A stretch of DNA of 64,000 nt, taken from positions 159,436 through 223,435 of the forward strand of contig NZ_JAGIBD010000007.1 in NCBI RefSeq assembly GCF_017744555.1, written 5' to 3'. Positions 9,700-16,511 of this stretch are shown in pieces. A model generated the notes under the pieces. That model worked only from the letters and a program-made list of their open reading frames with translations, searched no databases and had not been told where the DNA came from. Position 1 is the stretch's first letter. Every line of letters starts with the position of its first letter. Position numbers and translations under genes: made by a program. The stretch comes from Cellulomonas sp. GTDB lineage: Bacteria > Actinomycetota > Actinomycetes > Actinomycetales > Cellulomonadaceae.

Positions 9700-9705
9700 T
9701 ACCGT
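9700..9705 (+). promoter_or_regulatory. -10 element of a leaderless nudC transcript
   Basis: TACCGT ends exactly 6 nt before the GTG start of nudC. No Shine-Dalgarno sequence is seen in front of the GTG, which agrees with leaderless initiation. Confidence 0.5.
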
Positions 9706-9711
9706 GGCGCG

Positions 9712-10704
9712 GTGATCGTCGACCTCCTGCCCCTGTCCCGTGCGCTCGTGGACCGGGCCGCGGCCCTCCGGGTCGAGGAGGGGGTGCTCGACGCCGCGCT
9801 GCGCGACGCCGGCACGCGGGTGCTGCTCGTCGACGACGGCGCCGTCGCGACGGTCACGGACGGGTCGGTGGCGCTGCTGGCCCCGGACGAGCTGCCCGCC
9901 GGGACGACGACGGACGGCGAGCCCGACGAGCACGACGAGCGCCTGCTGCTGCTCGGTCGCGACGACGACGGCGTCACCTACGTCGGTGTCCGCGTGGGCG
10001 GCCCGCATCCGACCCCTCGCGCGGGCGCGGCGTCGGACGTGATGGTGCACCGCCGCTCGTCGACCGCGGACCACCCGCAGCTCCCGGACGGGCTGACGTG
10101 GTCGCCGCTGCGCGTGGTCGGGGCGGACCTCACCGCCCTCGAGGCGGGGCTCGTGACGACGGCGGTCGCGCTCGACGCCTGGCACGCCCGCCACCCGCGC
10201 TGCCCCCGCTGCGGTGCGGCGACCCGGGTCACGCAGGCGGGCTGGGTCCGGACGTGCACCGTCGACGCGTCGGAGCACTACCCGCGCACCGACCCGGCGG
10301 TGATCATGGCCGTGGTCGACGACCAGGACCGGCTGCTGCTCGGCCAGTCGACGGCGTGGGCGTCGGACCGCTGGTCGACGCTCGCGGGGTTCGTCGAGCC
10401 GGGGGAGTCGCTCGAGCACGCGGTGCGTCGTGAGGTCCTCGAGGAGACCGGTGTCGTGGTGGGAGCGGTCGAGTACCGGGGCAGTCAGCCATGGCCGTTC
10501 CCGGCGTCGCTGATGCTCGGCTTCCACGCCCGCGCGGCGACCACGGACGTGCGCGTCGACGGCGTCGAGCTGGCCCGCGCGCGGTGGTTCACACGCGACG
10601 AGCTGCAGGACGCGGTCGAGCGCCGCGAGGTCGTGCCGCCCGGGCCGTCGTCGATCGCCCGGGCCCTCGTCGAGGACTGGTTCGGCGGCCCGCTGGGCCG
10701 CTGA
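9712..10704 (+). CDS. nudC: NADH pyrophosphatase / NAD-capped RNA decapping Nudix hydrolase
   Basis: A 330-residue NudC protein that hydrolyses the pyrophosphate of NAD(H) and can remove NAD caps from RNA. It has an N-terminal domain, a zinc-ribbon region (CPRCG ... RTC) with three clear cysteines, the conserved SEHYPRTDPAVI stretch, a full Nudix box (GFVEPGESLEHAVRREVLEE then TG), and the NudC-specific SQPWPFP signature about 17 residues after it. The fourth zinc ligand is not a Cys; the expected position reads DASEH. The gene ends 3 nt before the convergent mycoredoxin gene. Rv3199c holds the same position in mycobacteria (recalled). Confidence 0.95.
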   Translation: MIVDLLPLSRALVDRAAALRVEEGVLDAALRDAGTRVLLVDDGAVATVTDGSVALLAPDELPAGTTTDGEPDEHDERLLLLGRDDDGVTYVGVRVGGPHPTPRAGAASDVMVHRRSSTADHPQLPDGLTWSPLRVVGADLTALEAGLVTTAVALDAWHARHPRCPRCGAATRVTQAGWVRTCTVDASEHYPRTDPAVIMAVVDDQDRLLLGQSTAWASDRWSTLAGFVEPGESLEHAVRREVLEETGVVVGAVEYRGSQPWPFPASLMLGFHARAATTDVRVDGVELARARWFTRDELQDAVERREVVPPGPSSIARALVEDWFGGPLGR

Positions 10705-10707
10705 CCG

Positions 10708-10968
10708 TCAGCTCAGGCGGTCGCGGACCTGCACGAGCGACGGGTTGGTGAGCGCGGAGCCGTCGGGGAACACGACGGTCGGCACGGTCCGGTTGCCGCC
10801 GTTGAGCTGCTCGACGAGGCCCGCCGCGTCCGGGTGGTCCTCGATGTCGACCTCGGTGTAGCCGATGCCCGCGGAGTCCAGCTGGGTCTTCAGCCGGTGG
10901 CAGTAGCCGCACCAGGTGGTGGAGTACATCGTCACGGTGCCGGCCTGGGGCAGGGTCTGCGTCGTCAT
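10708..10968 (-). CDS. mrx1: Mycoredoxin (glutaredoxin-like, CGYC)
   Basis: An 86-residue glutaredoxin-fold protein with active site WCGYC (Cys20/Cys23), a TVPTVVFPDG cis-Pro motif and a short C-terminal helix. Mycoredoxin-1 reduces mycothiol-mixed disulfides on proteins with electrons from mycothiol and Mtr. A GAGGA Shine-Dalgarno lies 5 nt before the ATG. It is convergent with nudC and 160 nt from the divergent uvrD2, as mrx1 (Rv3198A) lies beside nudC and uvrD2 in M. tuberculosis. Confidence 0.93.
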   Translation of the reverse strand: MTTQTLPQAGTVTMYSTTWCGYCHRLKTQLDSAGIGYTEVDIEDHPDAAGLVEQLNGGNRTVPTVVFPDGSALTNPSLVQVRDRLS

Positions 10969-11130
10969 CGGTCCTCGTCGTTCGGCGGCGCGGCCGGTGG
11001 GGACCGGTCGCAGTCTTGACGCCGGGGCGCTCGCACGCCCCGGTCGTCACGTCCAACAGGGTCGCACGCGCGCATGTTCCCGGCCGCGGCCCGACGTCCC
11101 GTGTCGGCGCGGCCTGCGAGACTGTGCGCG

Positions 11131-13149
11131 ATGTCCGCCGACGCCCTCCTCGACGCGCTCGATCCCGAGCAGCGCGCTGTCGCCACCGCCCTGCGCGGGC
11201 CCGTCTGCGTGCTCGCGGGTGCGGGCACGGGCAAGACGAGGGCCATCACGCACCGCATCGCGTACGGCATCCGCACGGGCGTGTACCGGCCCGGGAGCGT
11301 GCTGGCGGTGACGTTCACGGCGCGGGCCGCGGGCGAGATGCGCACGCGGCTGCGCGGCCTCGGCGCGACCGGCGTGCAGGCGCGCACGTTCCACGCCGCG
11401 GCCCTGCGCCAGCTCGGCTTCTTCTGGCCGAAGGTCGTCGGGGGTGCGGCGCCGCGGATCGTCGAGCAGAAGGCGCAGGTCGTCGCGGAGGCGGCCCGGC
11501 GCGTGGGCCTGTCGGTCGACCGGGTGAGCGTGCGCGACCTCGCGTCCGAGATCGAGTGGGCCAAGGTCTCGCTCGTGACGGCCGACGACTACGTGCGCGC
11601 GGTGACCGCGATCGAGCGCTCGGTGCCGAGCGGCGAGGACCCGCAGGCGGTCGCGCGGCTCATGACGGCGTACGAGCAGGTCAAGCTCGAGCGCGGCGTC
11701 ATCGACTTCGAGGACGTGCTGCTGCTGCTCGCGGCGATGCTCGTGGAGCGCCGGGACATCGCCGACGAGGTGCGCGACCAGTACCGCTACTTCGTGGTCG
11801 ACGAGTACCAGGACGTCAGCCCGCTGCAGCAGTACCTGCTCGACCAGTGGCTCGGCGGCCGGCACGAGCTGTGCGTGGTCGGCGACCCGTCGCAGACCAT
11901 CTACTCGTTCGCGGGCGCGACCCCGTACCACCTGACGACGTTCCCGCAGACCCACCCGGGCACCACCCTCGTCCGCCTGGTCCGCGACTACCGGTCGACG
12001 CCCCAGGTGGTAAACCTGGCGAACCACGTGATCGACGCGAGCCGCCGCGTCGGCGGGCCCGCGCCCCTCGAGCTGCGGGCCCAGCGCCCGGACGGCCCCG
12101 AGGTCCGGTACGCGGCGTTCGACGACGACGACGCCGAGGCGACCGGTATCGCCCAGGCGGTCGCCCGGCTGGTCCGCTCGGGTGTGCGACCCAGCGAGAT
12201 CGCGATCCTGTACCGGACGAACGCCCAGTCGGAGGCGTTCGAGGAGGCCCTCGCGAGCGCCGGCATCGCGTACCAGGTCCGCGGCGGCGAGCGGTTCTTC
12301 GCCCGACGGGACGTGCGCGACGCGCTCGTGCTGCTGCGCGGTGGCGCGCGGGCCGCCGACCCGCAGGCCGCCATGCCCGACTCGGTCCGCGACATCCTGC
12401 GCAACGTCGGCTGGGCCGAGCAGCCGCCCGCCGCACGCGGTGCGGCCCGCGAGCGGTGGGACGCGATGCAGGCCCTCGTCACGCTGGCCGACGAGCTGGC
12501 CGCGGCACCGGTGGCGAGCGGCCGCGCGGCGACGGTGTCCGACCTCGTCGCCGAGCTCGACGAGCGCGCGGCCGCCCAGCACGCACCCACCGTCGAGGGC
12601 GTGACGCTCGCGTCCCTGCATGCCGCCAAGGGTCTCGAGTGGGACGCCGTGTTCCTCGCCGGCCTGAGCGACGGCCTCCTGCCGACCGCGCTCGCGGACA
12701 CCGACGCGATGGTCGCGGAGGAGCGGCGCCTGCTCTACGTCGGCATCACGCGAGCCCGTGAGCACCTGCAGCTCTCGTACGCCCGCGCGCGCATGCCCGG
12801 TAGCCGGCCGACGCGATCGATGTCCCGGTTCCTCGTCGACCTGTGGCCCGACGGCCGGGGGCGGACGGGTGCGGGTCGAGCTGCCCGCGCCGCCACGACG
12901 GCGGACGACGCCGATCCGGTCACCCGCGAGACGGCGGCCCGGCTGACCCGCTGGCGCGACGACTACGCGCACGCGACCGGCGTGCCGGCCGTGCGGGTGC
13001 TGACCGCGGCGACGATCGCCGAGGTCGCCCGCCGCCGGCCGGCGAGCCGCGAGGAGCTCGGGCAGGTGCGCGGCATCGGCGCGGTGACGCTCGCGACCAT
13101 CGGCGACGAGATCGTCGACGTCGTGGTCCAGGGCTCCGCCCGGGCCTGA
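11131..13149 (+). CDS. uvrD2: UvrD2-type ATP-dependent DNA helicase with HRDC domain
   Basis: A 672-residue SF1A 3'-5' helicase. Motifs: Walker A GAGTGKTR (about 29-36), motif Ia TFTARAAGEM, DE box VVDEYQDVS (about 223), GDPSQTIYSFAGA, motif V SLHAAKGLEWD, motif VI VGITRAREHL. The C-terminus (about 605-670) is an HRDC-like helical domain ending in GIGAVTLATIGDEIVDVV. In mycobacterial UvrD2 a tetracysteine zinc module links the motor to HRDC; here that linker (WPDGRGRTGAG...) has no cysteine at all. ATG 11131 starts the conserved part; upstream extension is unsupported. It is the likely first gene before two hairpins and whiB7. Confidence 0.94.
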   Translation: MSADALLDALDPEQRAVATALRGPVCVLAGAGTGKTRAITHRIAYGIRTGVYRPGSVLAVTFTARAAGEMRTRLRGLGATGVQARTFHAAALRQLGFFWPKVVGGAAPRIVEQKAQVVAEAARRVGLSVDRVSVRDLASEIEWAKVSLVTADDYVRAVTAIERSVPSGEDPQAVARLMTAYEQVKLERGVIDFEDVLLLLAAMLVERRDIADEVRDQYRYFVVDEYQDVSPLQQYLLDQWLGGRHELCVVGDPSQTIYSFAGATPYHLTTFPQTHPGTTLVRLVRDYRSTPQVVNLANHVIDASRRVGGPAPLELRAQRPDGPEVRYAAFDDDDAEATGIAQAVARLVRSGVRPSEIAILYRTNAQSEAFEEALASAGIAYQVRGGERFFARRDVRDALVLLRGGARAADPQAAMPDSVRDILRNVGWAEQPPAARGAARERWDAMQALVTLADELAAAPVASGRAATVSDLVAELDERAAAQHAPTVEGVTLASLHAAKGLEWDAVFLAGLSDGLLPTALADTDAMVAEERRLLYVGITRAREHLQLSYARARMPGSRPTRSMSRFLVDLWPDGRGRTGAGRAARAATTADDADPVTRETAARLTRWRDDYAHATGVPAVRVLTAATIAEVARRRPASREELGQVRGIGAVTLATIGDEIVDVVVQGSARA

Positions 13150-13169
13150 CCGGGGCCCGCGACCGGTCC

Positions 13170-13195
13170 AGATACGTGCCTCGACGCACGTATCT
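13170..13195 (+). terminator. Perfect 10-bp hairpin after uvrD2
   Basis: AGATACGTGC and GCACGTATCT form a perfect 10-bp stem with a 6-nt CTCGAC loop, 20 nt after the uvrD2 stop. There is no T-tract, so it may be a weak terminator, a Rho-assisted site, an mRNA 3' stabiliser, or a protein site. Confidence 0.45.
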
Positions 13196-13215
13196 CAGGA
13201 GGAACCGGACCCGCT

Positions 13216-13237
13216 GAAGAACTTGTCGAAGTTCTTC
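13216..13237 (+). terminator. Second hairpin between uvrD2 and whiB7
   Basis: GAAGAACTT and AAGTTCTTC form a 9-bp stem with loop GTCG. It ends 2 nt before the AT-rich element of the whiB7 promoter. It could end uvrD2 transcription or be a regulator site; the following TTAATT gives only a weak U-tract. Confidence 0.45.
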
Positions 13238-13239
13238 GG

Positions 13240-13278
13240 TTAATTCGGTTGTCCGGCCTTCAGACGTCGCCCTAGGGT
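13240..13278 (+). promoter_or_regulatory. whiB7 promoter with AT-rich WhiB7 box
   Basis: TTAATT (13240-13245) lies 3 bp upstream of a -35 TTGTCC (13249-13254), followed after 18 nt by a -10 TAGGGT (13273-13278). WhiB7-controlled promoters are known to carry an AT-rich stretch about 3 bp upstream of the -35, contacted by the AT-hook while WhiB7 bridges to the sigma factor. In a region this GC-rich the AT block stands out. It implies whiB7 autoregulation and a leader of about 450 nt. Confidence 0.7.
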
Positions 13279-13349
13279 GAGACCCGTCCTTGAAACGTGG
13301 GCTGCGCCGTGAAGGCGGAGGCCCGGACCCGGAAGGAGGTGGCGAGCTG

Positions 13350-13610
13350 ATGGACATGACCATGACGAACACGTCGAGCGTCGAGCGCGCGGTGTCCCTC
13401 CGGAACCTCGTGCCCACCTCCACCGTGTCCCAGGGGCGAGCTCTGCCTACGCCGGTGTCGTGCGCCATTCATGGCGTGATCTCCGAGTCGAAGCAGAGCA
13501 CGGCGAAGCAGCCGGCCTTTGCCCCCGGGTACACGACGCTCGGCGGAGCTGTCGCATGGCGCAAGCGTGGCGCCGATCTGCGACTCCGCCCTCGGGCTCC
13601 TCTGGTCTGA
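13350..13610 (+). CDS. whiB7 leader upstream ORF (86 codons)
   Basis: This ORF has the strongest ribosome binding site in the neighbourhood (AAGGAGGT, 10 nt before the ATG) yet encodes an 86-residue protein with no recognisable domain (MDMTMTNTSSVERAVSL ... LRLRPRAPLV). It lies wholly in the whiB7 leader and its TGA stop opens a small hairpin that leads into the leader terminator. In mycobacteria and Streptomyces, translation of a leader ORF is known to hold whiB7 attenuated until antibiotics stall ribosomes. The codons near the stop contain the proposed antiterminator arm. Two in-frame ATGs (13356, 13362) are alternative starts. The peptide itself probably matters less than the act of translation. 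Confidence 0.7.
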   Translation: MDMTMTNTSSVERAVSLRNLVPTSTVSQGRALPTPVSCAIHGVISESKQSTAKQPAFAPGYTTLGGAVAWRKRGADLRLRPRAPLV

Positions 13611-13638
13611 CCGCACAACGGTCACAGGCCGCGGAGTC
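13582..13638 (+). promoter_or_regulatory. Antiterminator pairing in whiB7 leader
   Basis: GACTCCGC (13582-13589), inside the last codons of the leader ORF, is a perfect 8-nt complement of GCGGAGTC (13631-13638), which is part of the ascending arm of the leader terminator. The two pairings exclude each other. A small hairpin TGACCG/CGGTCA (13608-13613 with 13619-13624) whose first three bases are the ORF stop codon sits between them. Confidence 0.6.
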
Positions 13639-13666
13639 CGTCACTCGGATCCGCGGCCTTTCTCAT
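13627..13666 (+). terminator. Intrinsic terminator (attenuator) upstream of whiB7
   Basis: GGCCGCGGA (13627-13635) pairs with TCCGCGGCC (13650-13658); an inner TCCG/CGGA adds 4 bp around a TCACT loop with one bulged G. The stem is followed at once by TTTCTCATT. It lies between the leader ORF stop and the whiB7 start 85 nt downstream, so it would abort transcription before whiB7 unless disrupted. Confidence 0.75.
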
Positions 13667-13742
13667 TCCTCCCGATGACGGGGGAGCGAGTCGGTCCCGG
13701 TCCGGAACCATCGCTCACCCGCAAGGACATCAGGAGGACATC

Positions 13743-14096
13743 GTGCGGCTCACGACGCTGCTCGACACCGTGAACCAGGGCGGATCCGGCCCTTGGCCCC
13801 TCACGGGCAGCACCGCGACCACCGACGACCGTCAGCAGTTCGACCAGCTGCTCGCCGACCTCATCCCGTGCCGCTCGAACGACCCCGAGCTCTGGTTCGC
13901 CGAGCAGACCGCGCAGGTCGAGGCGGCGAAGGCCCTGTGCCGGGAGTGCCCGCTCATCGACGGCTGCCTCGCCGGCGCCATCGAGAGGGCCGAGCCGTGG
14001 GGTGTCTGGGGCGGTCAGGTGTTCATCGGCGGTGTGGTCGTCCCGACCAAGCGTGGTCGGGGCCGGCCGCGGAAGAACCCGGTCGTCGCAGCCTGA
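13743..14096 (+). CDS. whiB7: WhiB7 transcriptional regulator
   Basis: A 117-residue Wbl protein. Four cysteines for a [4Fe-4S] cluster (Cys43, Cys66, Cys69, Cys75), the turn EPWGVWGGQ, and a C-terminal AT-hook RGRGRPRK (104-111) together identify WhiB7, which binds the primary sigma factor and switches on intrinsic resistance genes when ribosomes are inhibited. GTG 13743 has CAGGAGG 5 nt upstream. The gene follows uvrD2 as in other actinobacteria and is preceded by the attenuated leader described here. It ends before a strong hairpin and the convergent ThiF-like gene. Confidence 0.96.
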   Translation: MRLTTLLDTVNQGGSGPWPLTGSTATTDDRQQFDQLLADLIPCRSNDPELWFAEQTAQVEAAKALCRECPLIDGCLAGAIERAEPWGVWGGQVFIGGVVVPTKRGRGRPRKNPVVAA

Positions 14097-14103
14097 CGCC
14101 ACG

Positions 14104-14127
14104 GGTCCCGGGCCCCCGCCCGGGACC
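14104..14127. terminator. Bidirectional hairpin between whiB7 and ThiF-like gene
   Basis: GGTCCCGGGC and GCCCGGGACC form a perfect 10-bp stem with a CCCC loop, 7 nt after the whiB7 stop and 11 nt from the end of the convergent gene. It can act on both strands; there is no T-tract. Confidence 0.55.
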
Positions 14128-14138
14128 AGGGCGTCGGT

Positions 14139-15191
14139 TCATGTCGACACATGCGCACCCGCCGGGACGGCGGGCAGGGCGGTGCACCCGCAGTCGGGGT
14201 GCACCGCCCACGTGCGTCTGCGGGGGACGACGTCGGGCAGCCCCACCTCGAACGTCACGCCGCGCAGGTGCGACGACGTGCCGCCGAGGTGACCGAGCAC
14301 CGCGGCGGCGCCCAGCGCGGCGCACACGCCCGCCACGGTCCCGACCTCGCCGGGCCCGGTGTCCGGACCGACGGCCGGCGCAGACGGGTCGCCGAGCAGC
14401 TGGGCCACGAGGATCGGCCACGCGGGGTCGGCGTCGGTGCGGTGCAGGTCGAGGCACCGCAGGCAAGGGCCGTCGCCGGGGACGACGAGCGGCCCGACGA
14501 CCGCGTCCGCCTCCCGCACGACGATCGAGAGGTGCGGCGTCGCCGACGAGAGCAGGACGGGGGCGCGGCCCGGGTCCGCGGCGGACCGTTCGACGAGCAC
14601 GAGCACGTCGGGCTCCTGCGTGCTGTCGACGCGGACGTGCGGGGCGACGTCCCGCAGCACACGCGTCGCGACCTGCTCGCGGACGGAACCGACGTCGCCC
14701 CAGCGGTAGCCGCCGGGTCCCACGTCGTCGGACCGGACGGGGCGCGGGTCGTCGAGCAGGACCGTGCCGACGCCCGCGGCGGCGAGTGCGACCGCGACGC
14801 CCAGCCCGGTAGGACCCAGGCCCATCACGCCCACGGTGCGACGAGAGCGGCCGGCCACGACGTCGGCACCGTCGGCGCGCGGACGCAGCAGCGACCACGT
14901 GGCCGCCTCGGGTGCCGCGGGACCCGGCCGGGCCCGACCGGCAGGATCGGTGTCGGTCAGCCGTGCCTCGTCGAGCAGTGCGACGAGCGTCGAGACACGC
15001 CCCGGGTCCGCCCCGCTGCGGCGGGCCGCCGTCGGCAGGGCGGCCAGGTCGGTGCGTTCGTCGACCGACAGCAGGAGGCGGCACTCGGCGGGGGTCAGGT
15101 CGGTCAGCCGGACCGCCCAGCGCGCGTCGGTCCCCACCTGGACCTCGGTGTCCCCGCGGCGCAGCACCCGCAGACCCGGTCGCAGTCGCAT
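14139..15191 (-). CDS. ThiF/E1-like protein
   Basis: A 350-residue protein with an N-terminal helical region (residues 1-110, winged-helix-like) and a Rossmann/E1-like fold starting at TVGVMGLGPTGLGVAVALA. Two Cys pairs, CLRC (in GPCLRCLDLHRTDADPAWP) and CGC near the C-terminus, would bind structural zinc as in E1 and TOMM cyclodehydratase C-proteins. The E1 ATP-binding Arg/Lys signature is not obvious. GAGGAGGG just before ATG 15191 fixes the start. It is the usual companion near whiB7 in this group. No precursor peptide or YcaO gene is nearby, so an azole-peptide role is not supported. Confidence 0.82.
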   Translation of the reverse strand: MRLRPGLRVLRRGDTEVQVGTDARWAVRLTDLTPAECRLLLSVDERTDLAALPTAARRSGADPGRVSTLVALLDEARLTDTDPAGRARPGPAAPEAATWSLLRPRADGADVVAGRSRRTVGVMGLGPTGLGVAVALAAAGVGTVLLDDPRPVRSDDVGPGGYRWGDVGSVREQVATRVLRDVAPHVRVDSTQEPDVLVLVERSAADPGRAPVLLSSATPHLSIVVREADAVVGPLVVPGDGPCLRCLDLHRTDADPAWPILVAQLLGDPSAPAVGPDTGPGEVGTVAGVCAALGAAAVLGHLGGTSSHLRGVTFEVGLPDVVPRRRTWAVHPDCGCTALPAVPAGAHVST

Positions 15192-15279
15192 GCACCCTCC
15201 TCGATGTCCGCGCCACTCTGACAGCGCCCGGACGGCCGTGCGCCGGGATGTCCACAGGTCGCGCGACCCCAGGCACACC

Positions 15280-15315
15280 TCAGGGGGCACCGTCGACGAC
15301 GACGGTGCCCCCTGA
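15280..15315 (-). terminator. 15-bp hairpin after the zinc-ribbon gene
   Basis: TCAGGGGGCACCGTC pairs perfectly with GACGGTGCCCCCTGA around a 6-nt loop, just downstream of the small leftward gene and upstream of the ThiF-like gene. It is the strongest simple hairpin in the area and probably ends or stabilises the small transcript; no T-tract follows. Confidence 0.6.
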
Positions 15316-15338
15316 CGGACGACGTGCTGCGGTGGTGC

Positions 15339-15497
15339 TCAGGCCTTGCCGAGGATCCGGTTGAGCTTGGTGCCGCAGACCGGACACGTGGCCTTCGCCA
15401 TGCGACGACCGGACTCGGAGACGACGACCTCGCCCTCCGCCTCGCGCTTCTCCTTGCACTTCACGCAGTAGAACTCACCCGCGTACGTCTCGGCCAT
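15339..15497 (-). CDS. DUF5679-type small zinc-ribbon protein
   Basis: A 52-residue protein with two CxxC knuckles (YCVKCKEKR and TCPVCGTKL) forming one zinc ribbon, and a lysine-rich C-terminus (KLNRILGKA). The start ATG 15497 has a GAGGG-type ribosome site. Proteins of this kind (DUF5679) are widespread in actinobacteria as single small ribbons of unknown job; a role in nucleic-acid or ribosome binding is possible but only inference. Confidence 0.85.
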   Translation of the reverse strand: MAETYAGEFYCVKCKEKREAEGEVVVSESGRRMAKATCPVCGTKLNRILGKA

Positions 15498-15680
15498 GGT
15501 GCCCTCCCTCGGTGTCGTGCACCGGTCCGGGACAACCGCCGGCCGGCGGCCGGGCATGGTCGTCACCGACGCGCCCGCGCGCGTCCACAGTAGTGGCGCA
15601 GGGTGCGCCGGACGCGTGATCACGCGGCGGCGCGCCGCGCGTCGGTCGGGTGAAGCGCGCTGCGCGTGGGCGCCTGGCGC

Positions 15681-15686
15681 TAGCGT
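15681..15686 (+). promoter_or_regulatory. -10 element of a leaderless metallopeptidase transcript
   Basis: TAGCGT ends 6 nt before GTG 15693, with no Shine-Dalgarno sequence present. Confidence 0.5.
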
Positions 15687-15692
15687 GCACCT

Positions 15693-16409
15693 GTGCAGCC
15701 GTCCACGCACGACCTGTCCCAGGTCGAGGTCCGCCGTTCACGCAAGCGCGTGCGCACGGTCACGGCCTGGCGCGAGGGCGAGCGCACCATCGTCGCCATC
15801 CCGGCGCGGTTCACGCATGCGCAGGAGCGCGAGTGGGTCCGCCGGATGCTCGCGCGGCTCGCCGCCCAGGAGCGCAGGCGGCGGCCGTCGGACACCGAGC
15901 TGGCGTCGCGCGCCACCGAGCTGTCGGCCCGGTACCTCGGCGGACGGGCGGTCCCGACCAGCGTCACCTGGTCCACCAACCAGGGGCGGCGCTGGGGGTC
16001 GTGCACGCCGACGGACGGCACCATCCGCATCTCCGACCGGGTCCGCGGCATGCCGCGGTGGGTGCTCGACTACGTGCTGCTGCACGAGCTCAACCACCTG
16101 CTGCACGCGGGTCACGGCCCGGACTTCTGGGCCGAGCTCGAGGGGTACCCGCGCACGCAGCGCGCCCGGGGCTTCCTCGAGGGGTACGCGTTCGCCGGAG
16201 AGCCCGCCACCGGGCGTGGCGGCGAGGGGCCCCCGCCCGCCGATGCGCGCGAGGGCGAGGACGACGTGTTCGAGGACGACGTGGCCGGCGAGCTGGACGA
16301 CGTGCTCGGCGGCATCGACGGTGGCCCGGAGGTCGTCGACGTGCTCGGCGGGATCACGGACGACGCCGAGGTCGTCGACGTGGTGGCGCAGGTCGACGCA
16401 GGGCGCTGA
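15693..16409 (+). CDS. YgjP-like M48/SprT-type metallopeptidase
   Basis: A 238-residue protein of the YgjP (DUF45) family. The core (about 20-165) includes WGSCTPTDGTIRIS and the zinc site LLHELNHLLHAGHGPDFW (HExxH with a downstream His). After residue 165 comes an acidic Asp/Glu/Val-rich tail (EDDVFEDDVAGELDDV ... EVVDVVAQVDAGR) with two near-repeats (VLGGI-D, EVVDV), likely disordered. GTG start with TAGCGT 6 nt upstream. The last codons and stop lie in the first unit of a 31-bp tandem repeat. It stands in the slot between the zinc-ribbon gene and the DUF2342 gene; the substrate is unknown. Confidence 0.88.
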   Translation: MQPSTHDLSQVEVRRSRKRVRTVTAWREGERTIVAIPARFTHAQEREWVRRMLARLAAQERRRRPSDTELASRATELSARYLGGRAVPTSVTWSTNQGRRWGSCTPTDGTIRISDRVRGMPRWVLDYVLLHELNHLLHAGHGPDFWAELEGYPRTQRARGFLEGYAFAGEPATGRGGEGPPPADAREGEDDVFEDDVAGELDDVLGGIDGGPEVVDVLGGITDDAEVVDVVAQVDAGR

Positions 16410-16478
16410 ACCGGTGGCGCCGGTCGACGCAGGCCGCTGAACCGGTGGCGCCGGTCGACGCAGGCCGCTGAACCGGTC
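16391..16478. repeat. 31-bp tandem repeat, ~2.8 copies, over the gene end
   Basis: Units start at 16391, 16422 and 16453 with GGTCGACGCAG and run 31 bp, the first two nearly identical (one G/C change); the third diverges after 25 bp. The first unit carries the metallopeptidase stop codon. Because 31 is not a multiple of 3, each unit supplies a V-D-A-G-R-stop in a new frame, so a frameshift into the other frames would still end in the same five residues. Confidence 0.9.
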
Positions 16479-16511
16479 GTCGCTCGGCCCTGTCCCGCGG
16501 CCGGCCGTCGG

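Noticed and set aside
4639..10527. Very long open frame (about 1960 codons) on the minus strand across adnAB and nudC.
   Set aside because: High-GC sequence leaves antisense frames open; the translation is His/Arg/Asp-rich without domains, while the plus-strand genes have clear motifs.
13170..13237. Small RNA gene between uvrD2 and whiB7.
   Set aside because: Two hairpins are present, but no independent promoter is seen before 13240; they are more simply terminators.
14139..15191. TOMM/azole-peptide cyclodehydratase partner.
   Set aside because: CxxC features fit, but no YcaO protein, precursor peptide or export gene is near.
16391..16478. Repeat array as possible CRISPR.
   Set aside because: Units are directly adjacent with no spacers and there are no cas genes.
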